A model generated the notes under the pieces. It had not been told where the DNA came from, did no database searches, and saw only the letters and a program-made list of their open reading frames with translations. From NCBI GenBank assembly GCA_035624455.1, contig DASPRM010000121.1, positions 1 through 52,500 on the forward strand: 52,500 nt of DNA, in the 5' to 3' direction. This DNA is from Terriglobales bacterium (GTDB lineage: Bacteria > Acidobacteriota > Terriglobia > Terriglobales > Acidobacteriaceae). Numbering within the stretch: position 1 is the stretch's first letter; each line of letters begins with the position of its first letter. Position numbers and translations under genes: made by a program. Shown here piece by piece: positions 14,381-23,456 of this stretch.

Positions 14381-17356
14381 CTAGAACGTGGTGCTCACAG
14401 TAAAGCGGAAGGTCTTTTTGGGCTCGCTGATGGTGTAGTTGGGATTCAGGTTTCGCTGCACCAGTTGGAACGTAGTGTCGCCTGCGCCCCCAACCGGGAA
14501 CATGCTGCGAGTAATGGCGTTGGGAGTCACTGTGACCTGGTCGATACGTAGCGGGTTATAAGCGTAGTAGATGCGGAACGGGGCATTGATTACCGGCATA
14601 ATGACTTGCAATTCGAGCCCGGTGGACATGCGGGGAGCGTAATTGGTCCCAGAAGCAATCTTCAGTTGGCCATTGAAGTTCAGATTGGAGCCGCCAACGC
14701 AGTTAAACGTAACATCGAGCGAAGGACAACCAAATGCGGTGGAATTGAGGCTTGCCAGTTGGGTCTGATTGATCTGCAGCTGGGATTCGCGCACCACGAA
14801 GTTCATGCCGAAATCGACAAAGGGCGCCAGGGTCACGGGGCCGGCAATGGGCATCCGGTATTCCAAGTTGCTGACCAGGCTGGTGTCGCCGCCCGGAAAA
14901 ATGATGCGGCTTACGGGCAAGGGTATGGCGACCGTACCCCGCCGGGGATTATTTGGATCCTTCAAGACTCCAGTGCAGCCGGTGGGATAAGTTCCCTGGC
15001 TGACGCAGGGATCGCTGGCGTTCACCAGGGGAACGTCCTGCCGCTCGACGAAAAAGGCAACCGGGGAAACGGTGCGGATGTCGAACCCGCGAAGGTCAGT
15101 ATCTCCACCAAGGTAGAAGCGCTCAAAAGGCGGGGCTACACGTCCGCCGTAGCCGGTCAGGAAGCTGCCCTGCAAACGAAATCCCAGCGCCTGCCTGGCA
15201 TCCTGCCTGGCAACATGCTTCAGACCACGCATGGGAATGAACTGCTTGTATTCGACGATCGGCCGTATGGCCGAGACATTACCCCCAAGCCCAGAGATTT
15301 CCCCGCCTAAGAAAATGCTCCTGCCATACATGGGGTGCTGTGGATTGTTGATGGTATTCATGGTGAAGCTGGGAACGACTTTGCTGGTGATGATCCCTTT
15401 CAGAGCATCCGGACCAGACACGTTGCGGAAATTCAACTCCTGGAAATAGAGGCGTGAGAAGTCGCTGAAGACTTCAATCGATGATGAGGAGAACGAATAA
15501 GTGATGCCCACGCTCTTCAGGGAGCGACGCAGTGGATAGCTCGCCGACACGGTGAATCCGGTGCTCGACTGGCTGTAGTTCTGCAGAGTCTGCAAAACGC
15601 TTTCTGGAAGATTGACTTTCTGCCCGGCAACGACCTCGGTCTGTTTAGCCTGGTTGTAATCATAGCGGTTGGTGAAAACCGTGAAGCCTAAGCGCAGCGG
15701 CCGATCGAACATGTAAGGTTCGGTGAAACCAAACAGAACGTTGCGCGAGAGGTCGCCTACCGAGGCTTGGACTGTGAGGGTCTCGCCCAAACCAAGAAAA
15801 TTGTTGGTTTCATAGGTGATTCCAATAAACGAGCCGGACAGACCACTCACACCGCCATTAAGACCGATGCTGTTTTTGCCTTTTTCCTTCACCTTCAGGG
15901 TAAGGTCGACGGTGCCATTCTGATTGTCCTGCTTGATCTCAGTGTCCTGCTCGGGTTTGAAGGGTTCGAAATAGCCTAACTGATTCAAGCGAAGCAAGCT
16001 GAATTCCCAGCGCTTGCTGTTGTAGACGTTGCCCTCTTCCAGCGCCAACTCACGGCGTATCACTTTGTCGCGAGTGGTGGTGTTGCCCTTGAACTCAATG
16101 CGGCGGACGAAATACTGCTTTCCCTCATCCAAGTCAAACTTCAGGTTGATTACTTTCTTGTCTTCGTCTATCTCAGTATCGGGAACCGGGGTGAAGTTGA
16201 TGTATCCCAGCTCGCCGTAGGCATCGCGCAGGTTCTTGATGCCTTTGCGCATCAGCTCCACATTGAAAATGTCACCATCTTTCATGGGAATCAGTCTGCG
16301 AAGCAGGTCAGTGTTAGTGACTGCCTTGTTGCCACTAAAGCTGATCGTGCCCAGGCGGTAGCGGTCCCCCTCCTCTATAGGCATGGTGATATCAACTGCC
16401 TTGCCGCCGCCTTTCTGAACGATGGGGAAGTGGAATCCACTGGTGTCGTGAATCTCGGTTTTAGGGGTCTGCACTACGGCTTTGAAATAACCCTTTTGCT
16501 GGTAGGCATCTCGTACCCGCTCGGCGTCCTCCTCCAGCTTGGAGGCGTCGTAGGTTTTGGAAAATAGATTTTCCAGGAAGATGCTATGCGGGATGCCGAT
16601 GGGCTTCAGGTTTTTCATCGAGCTACGCAGGTAGCGCGAGCTCTCGTGGGGGTTACCTTCAAACTTGATGTTGCCCACCTTGACCTTGGGGCCTTCCTTG
16701 ATGACGAAGGTCAACCCGACAGCGGCGGGGGGTATAGGCCGCACTTCCGAGCGGATGGTGGCAAATTGGCGGCCGTGCTCGGCCAGGAGCTCCTTCAGCA
16801 CCACTTCCGCTTTTTTTACCTTGGTCGGATCGTACTGGCTTTCCTGGGTAAGACTGACCTTGCGTTCCTTGAAACGATCCAGGACGTCGGATTGTGAAAC
16901 CGAACTGAGACCTTCGTACTTGATTTCGCGGATCGTGGGTTTTTCTTTTACATAGACGTGAAGAATCCAGCCGCCCTCAGGCGCTTGTTCCCGCTCGATG
17001 CGGATGTCCTCAAAATAGCCGGTGTTCCAGAGCGAATTGAAGTCACGCTCTACTTCGATTGGGTCATAAATATCACCTCGCTTCACGGTGAGCCGGGCAT
17101 GGATGGTTTCCTGCGGAATGCGGCGGCTGCCGTGGATCACGATATCGCGAATGACGTCCTGTTGGGCGCCAGCGAACTGAGCCAGGAGAAGCAAGACGCT
17201 CAAAAGGAGGGGAGCGAGGCAGCTACGCTTCTGCACCCGGAGAGATGCGAGGGCGACGCTGAGTAAACCGCTTGAAGGCTTGGGAGCGCAAACCTGCGCG
17301 CTCTTCTCTTCCTCGCTGGGCAAACTTCGGGAGCTAAGAATAAAACCCACCCTCAC
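14381..17356 (-). CDS. bamA: Outer membrane protein assembly factor BamA
   Basis: 991 residues starting at GTG 17356. After a signal-like segment near residues 45-63 come five POTRA domains (about 65-480; the first starts VIRDIVIHGSRRIPQETI), then a 16-strand Omp85 barrel with the conserved YLGGDTDLRGFDIR lid motif and a C-terminal phenylalanine (VSTTF) for outer-membrane insertion. It folds and inserts beta-barrel proteins. It is longer than E. coli BamA (810), mainly in barrel loops. The 40 residues before the signal segment are unusual, so the true start may be lower, but no clear ribosome-binding site decides it. Confidence 0.95.
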   Translation of the reverse strand: MRVGFILSSRSLPSEEEKSAQVCAPKPSSGLLSVALASLRVQKRSCLAPLLLSVLLLLAQFAGAQQDVIRDIVIHGSRRIPQETIHARLTVKRGDIYDPIEVERDFNSLWNTGYFEDIRIEREQAPEGGWILHVYVKEKPTIREIKYEGLSSVSQSDVLDRFKERKVSLTQESQYDPTKVKKAEVVLKELLAEHGRQFATIRSEVRPIPPAAVGLTFVIKEGPKVKVGNIKFEGNPHESSRYLRSSMKNLKPIGIPHSIFLENLFSKTYDASKLEEDAERVRDAYQQKGYFKAVVQTPKTEIHDTSGFHFPIVQKGGGKAVDITMPIEEGDRYRLGTISFSGNKAVTNTDLLRRLIPMKDGDIFNVELMRKGIKNLRDAYGELGYINFTPVPDTEIDEDKKVINLKFDLDEGKQYFVRRIEFKGNTTTRDKVIRRELALEEGNVYNSKRWEFSLLRLNQLGYFEPFKPEQDTEIKQDNQNGTVDLTLKVKEKGKNSIGLNGGVSGLSGSFIGITYETNNFLGLGETLTVQASVGDLSRNVLFGFTEPYMFDRPLRLGFTVFTNRYDYNQAKQTEVVAGQKVNLPESVLQTLQNYSQSSTGFTVSASYPLRRSLKSVGITYSFSSSSIEVFSDFSRLYFQELNFRNVSGPDALKGIITSKVVPSFTMNTINNPQHPMYGRSIFLGGEISGLGGNVSAIRPIVEYKQFIPMRGLKHVARQDARQALGFRLQGSFLTGYGGRVAPPFERFYLGGDTDLRGFDIRTVSPVAFFVERQDVPLVNASDPCVSQGTYPTGCTGVLKDPNNPRRGTVAIPLPVSRIIFPGGDTSLVSNLEYRMPIAGPVTLAPFVDFGMNFVVRESQLQINQTQLASLNSTAFGCPSLDVTFNCVGGSNLNFNGQLKIASGTNYAPRMSTGLELQVIMPVINAPFRIYYAYNPLRIDQVTVTPNAITRSMFPVGGAGDTTFQLVQRNLNPNYTISEPKKTFRFTVSTTF

Positions 17357-17563
17357 GGAACAGCCGGGATGACAGAATTGTGAATTATAAAGTCCCGCCG
17401 CCTCTCACGCCAAAGAGAACAAACACAAGGAGTAACAGAAATCCCCGGCGGGCCAAGACGTAGCGATTGTGGGCTGCAGCGCGCAGTCCGCGAAATAGTT
17501 TTTGTAAGTTGGAAGCGAGGCGAAGGTCTTTGGGATGCCCGAGGCAATCAGGATAGCGAATCG

Positions 17564-18691
17564 CTAGCTGCCTGGCTGAAGCGCCCGCAGGTCGAATCGA
17601 TGGGCATGTTCCTCGATGGCGGATTGCACGAGCAGGGCCACTTCCAAAGCGCGCCGTCCTTCCGCAAGCGAGACTTCTGGCTGGGTACGGTGGCGAACTG
17701 CCTCGAGAAAAGAGCTTAACTCCGCTCGTAGCGGTTCCTGCTGCTCCACAGCCGGCTTGGAGAAGGTGATCCCCGCTTGTGCCAAGACCGCGGCGCCGGT
17801 GAGCATTGCGGAAGCCGGCCCGAATTTCTGCCCAGCCATGGCCGGGGTTCCCGCGGCCGAGGGCGAGTTAATCCTACTGGCTGAACCGGCCGGTTGTGCG
17901 CTGTCGATTAATGAATCAGGGCCAGCGGTAACAGTGAATGCCAGAACCTCCTGTCGCGAGTAATCGATGGAAATATACTGTCGCGGCTGAAAAAATCTCA
18001 GCTTGCGCACTCTCTCCGTGCTTACCCGGCTGGCGGTGAAGTTGGCAACACAGCCGGACTCAAACTCCATTCGCACATTTGCGATATCCACTTTGTGGGA
18101 AAGAATTGGCAATCCCACAGCCCGTATCTCGCGCACCGGCGACTTTACGAAAGCCAGCACAATGTCCAAGTCGTGGATCATGAGGTCAAGCACGACGTCC
18201 ACATCCAGTGAGCGGGGACTGAAGACGCTGAGCCGATGCACCTCGAAGAACATCGGCTGGGTCAGCAGAGGCAAGGTGGCGCGTACCGCTGGGTTGAATC
18301 GCTCCAAATGCCCAACCTGCACCAGACGTCCGGTATGTTTAGCTATGGCCGCGATTTCGTCAGCCTGTGCGAGGGAGGCGGCCAGTGGTTTCTCGATAAG
18401 AACGTCAATGGAATTTTCCATCAAGGCACGAGCGACCTCGAGGTGGCGGTCAGTGGGAACTGCCACCGAGGCAGCGTCGATCTTTGCAGAGCGAAGCGCT
18501 TCCCCGAGAGATCCGAATGCCAGAGCCCGAAATGGTGCGGCAACAATCTGAGCACGAGGGAGATCCGTGTCCACCACCGCAACCAGTTCGACTGGATATC
18601 CCGATTCCTGCAGTTCGTGATAGACGCGGGCATGGTTGCGCCCGAAAGCGCCGGCTCCGATGACTGCGACAGGCAGGTTTTCAGCTTCCAT
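17564..18691 (-). CDS. Gfo/Idh/MocA-family oxidoreductase in a lipid A cluster
   Basis: 375 residues. The N-terminal Rossmann fold binds NAD(P) (VAVIGAGAFGRNHARVYHEL), followed by the family motif LIEKPLAASLAQADEI and VGHLERFNPAVR. Its position between bamA and lpxI/lpxA is typical for oxidoreductases linked to lipid A sugar modification; GnnA, for example, oxidises the 3-OH of UDP-GlcNAc before amination by GnnB. No aminotransferase gene is adjacent, so that role is inference only. A stop at 17564 is followed by about 200 bp before bamA. Confidence 0.9.
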   Translation of the reverse strand: MEAENLPVAVIGAGAFGRNHARVYHELQESGYPVELVAVVDTDLPRAQIVAAPFRALAFGSLGEALRSAKIDAASVAVPTDRHLEVARALMENSIDVLIEKPLAASLAQADEIAAIAKHTGRLVQVGHLERFNPAVRATLPLLTQPMFFEVHRLSVFSPRSLDVDVVLDLMIHDLDIVLAFVKSPVREIRAVGLPILSHKVDIANVRMEFESGCVANFTASRVSTERVRKLRFFQPRQYISIDYSRQEVLAFTVTAGPDSLIDSAQPAGSASRINSPSAAGTPAMAGQKFGPASAMLTGAAVLAQAGITFSKPAVEQQEPLRAELSSFLEAVRHRTQPEVSLAEGRRALEVALLVQSAIEEHAHRFDLRALQPGS

Positions 18692-18701
18692 AGAGGCAAA
18701 T

Positions 18702-18729
18702 GTGGGAACGGATGTCTCGTCCGTTCAGG
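18702..18729 (-). repeat. Palindromic repeat family A, degenerate copy
   Basis: On the minus strand this reads CCTGAACGGACGAGACATCC and then GTTCCCAC. It matches the core of the copies at 38722-38766 and 41495-41539 but lacks their first hairpin. It sits just upstream of the Gfo/Idh gene start. Confidence 0.65.
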
Positions 18730-18761
18730 TTGATGTCCCGCCTCGACAATCTTGCGGCGGC

Positions 18762-19235
18762 TTACCAGCGCTCCAGAGAGCTGGCCTTCTTCAAAAGTGC
18801 GATCTGTCCGGCGTGATAGAGATCGTGCTGGACCATGCCGTGCAACATAAACCAGATGTTGTGAGGACGGTTCGGCACTGGATCACTCAAACGTGCCTCC
18901 GGTAGAGCTAAGGTTGCCTCATGTAGCCCGCGATGGGCGGTCTTCAGATTGTCCAACGTCGCCTGCCACGCCGATTCGCCGACGTCTTCCACCGGAGGCC
19001 AATCCTGCTCGCCTCGCAGTTCGATAGCCTCCCCCCGCATGCGAACCGGGATGGCACGCTTCCAGGCGGTCAGGTGATAAACGATCTCCCAGATGCTGTG
19101 GACCTCATTCACCGGATGAGCTGCCGCGGTAGGTGCATCCACATCCCCGAGCAACTCCAGGAGCGACGGACCATGCCAGGCCTCGCGCTCGAAGGCACGC
19201 TGCATCTGATCGGCAATTCGCTTTACTTCGCTCAT
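18762..19235 (-). CDS. DinB-family putative metal-dependent protein
   Basis: 157 residues forming a four-helix DinB-type bundle. The three expected metal-ligand histidines are visible: IWEIVYHLTAWK near residue 50 and MVQHDLYHAGQIALLKK near 130-140. Related proteins include damage-inducible and thiol-transferase-type enzymes, but this one's substrate is unknown. It lies inside the lipid A gene cluster, between Gfo/Idh and LpxI, with no obvious functional link. A second DinB-superfamily gene is at 7682-8266. Confidence 0.87.
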   Translation of the reverse strand: MSEVKRIADQMQRAFEREAWHGPSLLELLGDVDAPTAAAHPVNEVHSIWEIVYHLTAWKRAIPVRMRGEAIELRGEQDWPPVEDVGESAWQATLDNLKTAHRGLHEATLALPEARLSDPVPNRPHNIWFMLHGMVQHDLYHAGQIALLKKASSLERW

Positions 19236-19265
19236 GTTTTCCTCCCACGGGTGCCGCGACCATGA

Positions 19266-20114
19266 TCAATCGGCCTGGATAGCTATTCCCGACAGGTTGG
19301 CAGCATTAAGGACGTTATCTCCATCGATCAGCAAACATTTTCCGGCATCCACGGCCAAGCAAGTAGCCCCAGCTCGCTGCATTACCTCCATTGTCCTTAC
19401 GCCGATTACCGGGACGTCAAAGCGCATATCCTGTTTTGGTTTGGCCACTTTCACCACCACCAGGTTGCGATCCAAAGTGGAGGCTGCTCCTGCTGGGGCC
19501 AGTGTCGCCATGATCTTTCCAGCTCGCTCTATGGTAGCGTCGGTTCCCTCCATGGCTTCGAGGGCAACGCAGGCTGCTCCTGCAACCACCACGGTCTGCC
19601 CGATGTCATATTGCGCCAGGTGGCGTGCGACCGCACGTCCGTACTCGATATCGGCGCGCTCCTGTTGGCTGGGGCTGCGGGCTGTCAGGATTCCGGCTTT
19701 GGCCAGCAGCGGCTCGAGCATCTCGGCGGAGTTGACCAGCGTGATGCCTTCGTCGGCAAGTACGCGAGCCACAGCGCCAATAAGGGCATCGGTATTGCGG
19801 GTTCGCAATCCCAGAAGCAGCTTAGCCAGCCGCCAATCAGGACGAATGCTGGAGAAGATCTGCTTATGTTTTACCTGCCCAGCCATTACAGCGCGTGCGA
19901 TGCCCGCCTGCTTGAAGGTTTCGATCAGGCGGGAGAGCTCCCCTAGCGAGAGCCAGTGCACTGCCGCCGCACCCTGTTGTTCAATCTCGGGAGAGGCCTC
20001 TTCCTTGATGGCCGCTACCACTACCTCCAATCCCCGAGCCTTGGCAGCCTCCAGGACGAGAAAAGGGAAACGTCCATTTCCGGCAATCAGACCCAGCCTG
20101 TCCATGCCTGTCAT
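19266..20114 (-). CDS. lpxI: UDP-2,3-diacylglucosamine pyrophosphatase LpxI
   Basis: 282 residues of the LpxI (DUF1009) type: MDRLGLIAGNGRFPFLVLEAA at the N-terminus, AVMAGQVKHKQIF, DALIGAVARVLADEGITLV and the C-terminal GIKVMQRAGATCLAVDAGKC-like region (here VMQRAGATCLAVDAGKCLLI). It cleaves UDP-2,3-diacylglucosamine to lipid X and UMP in lipid A synthesis, replacing the unrelated LpxH of E. coli. Its start overlaps the lpxA stop by one base (TAATG), so the two are coupled. Confidence 0.95.
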   Translation of the reverse strand: MTGMDRLGLIAGNGRFPFLVLEAAKARGLEVVVAAIKEEASPEIEQQGAAAVHWLSLGELSRLIETFKQAGIARAVMAGQVKHKQIFSSIRPDWRLAKLLLGLRTRNTDALIGAVARVLADEGITLVNSAEMLEPLLAKAGILTARSPSQQERADIEYGRAVARHLAQYDIGQTVVVAGAACVALEAMEGTDATIERAGKIMATLAPAGAASTLDRNLVVVKVAKPKQDMRFDVPVIGVRTMEVMQRAGATCLAVDAGKCLLIDGDNVLNAANLSGIAIQAD

Positions 20115-20890
20115 TATTTGATCACGCCACGCTCAGAGGTTTCGATGAAGCGGATGAGCATCTCCACATCTTCGCCACGATCCGGCTCTGCCTTGAGCTT
20201 GGCCAGCGCCTGGGAAGTGTTCATCCTGGAAGCCAGCAGGATCTTGTAGGCATGATGAATTTTGCGGATCCTCTCGGGCGAAAAGCCCCTCCGTTCCAAT
20301 CCTACCGAATTCATGCCGAAGGCATGCACGTCACGAACGGCGCTGGTCCTGGAAAAAGGCAGCACGTCCTGGGTAATGGTGGTTCCTCCGCCGATGTAGG
20401 AATGTGCACCGATACGCACAAACTGGTGTACCGGGCAAAGCGCGCCTACCACCGCCCACTCTTCCACGGTGACATGGCCAGCCAGGGTAGCGGCGTTGAT
20501 CAGCATGGCATGATCTCCGATCTGGCAATCGTGGCCGATGTGGGTGTATGCCATGATCAGGACATCGTTCCCGATGCGCGTGACCCCGCCACCCTTGAGG
20601 GTTCCGCGGTTGATGGTCACCGACTCGCGAATCACGTTGTTGTCGCCCATATCCAGCCGTGTGGCCTCTCCGCGATAGCTGATGTCCTGCGGTTCGATGC
20701 CTACCACGGCAAAGGGAAAGATTCGATTGTTCGTGCCCATACGAGTGGGGCCGTGGAGCACGACATGGGAGATGAGCTCGCAGGATTCACCTAGCTCCAC
20801 GCCAGCACCTACGATGCAGTATGGACCGATTGTGCAAGATTGCGGGATCATCGCATCCGAATCGACTATCGCTGTAGGATGAATGGGCAT
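20114..20890 (-). CDS. lpxA: UDP-N-acetylglucosamine acyltransferase LpxA
   Basis: 258 residues, a left-handed beta-helix of hexapeptide repeats (IHPTAIVDSDAMIPQSCTIG and onward) followed by an alpha-helical C-terminus. The catalytic histidine lies in YTHIGHDCQIGDH near residue 125. It transfers a 3-hydroxyacyl chain from acyl carrier protein to the sugar 3-position of UDP-GlcNAc, or to an amine if the precursor was aminated. Length matches the family (about 260). It is followed immediately by lpxI with a 1-nt overlap. Confidence 0.97.
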   Translation of the reverse strand: MPIHPTAIVDSDAMIPQSCTIGPYCIVGAGVELGESCELISHVVLHGPTRMGTNNRIFPFAVVGIEPQDISYRGEATRLDMGDNNVIRESVTINRGTLKGGGVTRIGNDVLIMAYTHIGHDCQIGDHAMLINAATLAGHVTVEEWAVVGALCPVHQFVRIGAHSYIGGGTTITQDVLPFSRTSAVRDVHAFGMNSVGLERRGFSPERIRKIHHAYKILLASRMNTSQALAKLKAEPDRGEDVEMLIRFIETSERGVIK

Positions 20891-21003
20891 CAGGAGCGCG
20901 AGACAGGCAGCATTGACAGTTGCAAGAGTAGCGCAGGTGCGAGACAGGTGTTCATTCGTAATTTGGATGCGTGATCGACGGTTTCATCCGTGGACGAGAT
21001 TGG

Positions 21004-21534
21004 TTATTCCGTTTCCCTGGAAGATTCCGGTTCCCGGGGCACCACACGGCAGGTGACTACGGCTTCTGCGACCAGTTTGTCGTCCACAAAGATGTCTCCC
21101 TGCATACGCACGGCCACGGTACGCCAGGCCAGCACGGTAACAACGATTTTCAGCTGGTCTCCGGGAATTACCGGCCGCCGGAAGCGAGCCCGCTCGATAC
21201 CGGTGAACACCATCAATTTGGCGTCGCGGTCGGGAATCTCAGTCAACAACAATGCTCCGCCAGCCTGCGCGATGGCTTCCACCATCAACACTCCTGGCAT
21301 GATAGGAAAGCCGGGGAAATGGCCGGCGAAGTAAGGCTCATTGATGGTCACGTTCTTAAGCGCGACGATGCGCTGCTTGCGCGTCAGCTCAGTTACCCGG
21401 TCAATGAGCAGAAACGGATAACGATGAGGCAGGATTTTTTGGATTGCATTTATGTCGAGCACAGTCTTGCCCTCACCGCTGTGGTTGACCGGCGGAGCTG
21501 GCGCCATAGTCACGGATTCAGAATCGGACGGCAT
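21004..21534 (-). CDS. fabZ: 3-hydroxyacyl-ACP dehydratase FabZ
   Basis: 176 residues; ATG 21507 is an alternative start. Hot-dog fold with LPHRYPFLLIDRV, the catalytic His in AGHFPGFPIMPGVLMVEA (His and Glu both present) and GIERARFRRPVIPGDQL. It dehydrates 3-hydroxyacyl-ACP in fatty-acid elongation and competes with LpxA for its substrate, which explains the pairing. A 113-bp spacer separates it from lpxA. The usual lpxD neighbour is absent. Confidence 0.96.
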   Translation of the reverse strand: MPSDSESVTMAPAPPVNHSGEGKTVLDINAIQKILPHRYPFLLIDRVTELTRKQRIVALKNVTINEPYFAGHFPGFPIMPGVLMVEAIAQAGGALLLTEIPDRDAKLMVFTGIERARFRRPVIPGDQLKIVVTVLAWRTVAVRMQGDIFVDDKLVAEAVVTCRVVPREPESSRETE

Positions 21535-21616
21535 TGCGAGATGGATGCTTTCGCGACGCTATGCCTGAACCCGGCTGGCGCACAGCGCGTGAAACGGGCA
21601 TTATAGCGAATCCAAT

Positions 21617-22885
21617 ATGCCACCTCGCAAAAGCAACTCGCCCGAAGGGCGTCCCAAGCTGGCGAAAGGCAAGACGAGGACGTTGAATCGCTTGGCCCTT
21701 GCGGGCACAGACCGTGGCTGCGGAGGCGGCTCCGAGGCGTCAAGCAAGCTCCTGAGATACGTGGAAAATCGCCAGGGGGCGATGATCGAGACCATCCGGC
21801 ACCTGGTGGAACTGGAGTCGCCCAGTCATGAAAAACCGGCACTGGATCGTCTGGGCGAACGGTTAGCACAGTCATTTCAGAAGCTTGGCGGGAAAACGCA
21901 GTTCCATTCAGGCATAAATTCCGGCAACCACCTGCAGGTGGATTTTTCGGGCTCTTCCCTGCACCGGCATGGAGAACCCCTGCTGCTCCTGGGTCATTTT
22001 GACACCGTCTGGGAACTCGGGACGCTCGCAACCATGCCCTTTCAGATCGCCGAAGAACGCCTGTGGGGCCCCGGCGTTTACGACATGAAAACCGGTATCG
22101 CGCAGATGATCTTCGCAATCGAGGCCATTGACGCTTGCGGATATGGTGTACCACGGCCGATCACTGTGCTGCTGGTCAGTGACGAGGAGGTTGGCAGCGA
22201 GAGTTCACGTCAGATCACGGAGTCGGTCGCCAGAAAATGTGGTGCCGTGCTCGTACTGGAGCCATCGTTTGGACTGCAGGGCGCACTGAAAACTTCCCGC
22301 AAAGGGGTTGGCACTTACTATCTCACTGTAAAAGGCAAAGCCGCGCATGCGGGGCTCGATTTCGAAATGGGCGCCAATGCCATCGTAGAAATGTCTCGTC
22401 AGCTGATCGCGATATCTGAGTTCACGGATGCGAAACGCGGGGTGAGTCTCAGCCCCGGCATTGTGCAGGGGGGAACGCGTTCCAACGTGATACCGGCGGA
22501 GGCTTCGGCCGAAATTGACGTTCGCGTGACTACCATGCGCGATGTCCCATACTTGCAGAGGAAGTTCAAGAGCCTCAAGCCATTCAATCCGCGTTGCGAA
22601 TTGCAGATAACGGGCGGGGTCAACCGGCCGCCGCTGGAGCGCGCGAAGGAGGTCGTAAGCCTGTTGGCGAAAGCGCAACAGATAGGGCGCGAGCTCGGCA
22701 TGGATCTAGGGGAAGCGGCCGTCGGAGGTGGTTCGGACGGCAACTTCACGGCGGCGATCGGTATTCCCACCCTGGATGGATTGGGCGCGGTCGGGGAAGG
22801 GGCGCATGCCCGTCACGAGTCCGTGTTGATCGCCGCGTTGGCTCCGCGCACGGCCCTTTTAGCGCGACTTATCCAGGAAATTTGA
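21617..22885 (+). CDS. M20-family metallopeptidase, glutamate carboxypeptidase-like
   Basis: 422 residues. Di-zinc M20 enzyme related to carboxypeptidase G2: the ligands are visible in LLGHFDTVW, GVYDMKTG, SDEEVGSE (catalytic Glu-Glu), VLEPSFG and GEGAHARHE. The lid domain insert is near residues 215-325. Members hydrolyse C-terminal glutamate or N-acyl amino acids. The first 55 residues are basic and low in hydrophobicity, so a start at 21782 (MIETIRH, with GGGGG just before) is possible. It is divergent from fabZ and starts 83 bp away. Confidence 0.92.
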   Translation: MPPRKSNSPEGRPKLAKGKTRTLNRLALAGTDRGCGGGSEASSKLLRYVENRQGAMIETIRHLVELESPSHEKPALDRLGERLAQSFQKLGGKTQFHSGINSGNHLQVDFSGSSLHRHGEPLLLLGHFDTVWELGTLATMPFQIAEERLWGPGVYDMKTGIAQMIFAIEAIDACGYGVPRPITVLLVSDEEVGSESSRQITESVARKCGAVLVLEPSFGLQGALKTSRKGVGTYYLTVKGKAAHAGLDFEMGANAIVEMSRQLIAISEFTDAKRGVSLSPGIVQGGTRSNVIPAEASAEIDVRVTTMRDVPYLQRKFKSLKPFNPRCELQITGGVNRPPLERAKEVVSLLAKAQQIGRELGMDLGEAAVGGGSDGNFTAAIGIPTLDGLGAVGEGAHARHESVLIAALAPRTALLARLIQEI

Positions 22886-22887
22886 AT

Positions 22888-22901
22888 CCTGCATCTGGTC
22901 C
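22888..22901 (+). repeat. 14-nt repeat CCTGCATCTGGTCC, copy 2
   Basis: Identical to 10175-10188 and located 3 nt after the M20 gene stop. Confidence 0.55.
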
Positions 22902-23039
22902 AAGGCTGCCAAACCATGTAGTGCGCGATTCGTGGTTTTGACTCGCGGCAGCCAAGAGCCTAGAATCTAGTTAACGGATAAGCTCTGAAGCTACGTTTCG
23001 CACCCCGGCTACGGGTGGTGAGACTGACTGGAGTCTTTC

Positions 23040-23216
23040 ATGCTTGGCAAATTGGGTTTGCCGGAAATTCTGGTGATTCTGGCGATCGCCCTTCTCATCT
23101 TTGGCCCTGGCCGGCTCTCCGAGCTTGGTAAAGGTCTGGGCGAGGGCATTCGCAACTTCAGGTCGTCCCTCAAGGATGGCGAGGCTAACGCCGAAAAAGC
23201 GGAGAAGAAAGAGTAG
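23040..23216 (+). CDS. tatA: Sec-independent (twin-arginine) translocase component TatA
   Basis: 58 residues, MLGKLGLPEILVILAIALLI followed by FGPGRLSELGKGLGEGIRNF and a charged tail ending EKKE. It has the single transmembrane helix, the FGP hinge and the amphipathic helix of TatA. TatA oligomers form the pore through which folded proteins cross the inner membrane. GGAG lies 7 nt upstream of the ATG. It stands alone; no tatB or tatC is nearby. At 58 residues it falls below common length cut-offs. Confidence 0.95.
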   Translation: MLGKLGLPEILVILAIALLIFGPGRLSELGKGLGEGIRNFRSSLKDGEANAEKAEKKE

Positions 23217-23456
23217 GATCGCCCTATCTATCTCTTCTGATCGTCCAGTTTCTCTGCGTTCCTGCCCATCAGGAATCCTGCAATCTCTGCTTATGTCACG
23301 AATATTTTCGCCAAGAGACCGGCGTGCTTCCCTCAATCGCCGCAGACGAAGGAATTGGCCGGTAGAAATCAGCAGTCAGAAGCTATCTCCCGCAGGGGCG
23401 TAAAGCCCGCGTCTTTTGAGTACCGACTGCTACTTCACGTGCTTACAATTTTCGGC

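Noticed and set aside
17357-17563. A minus-strand frame upstream of bamA ends with a hydrophobic, protein-like stretch (RRGFLLLLVFVLFGVRGGGT).
   Set aside because: No start codon in frame, and it runs into the Gfo/Idh gene in another frame. It may be a relic, but I cannot support a gene.
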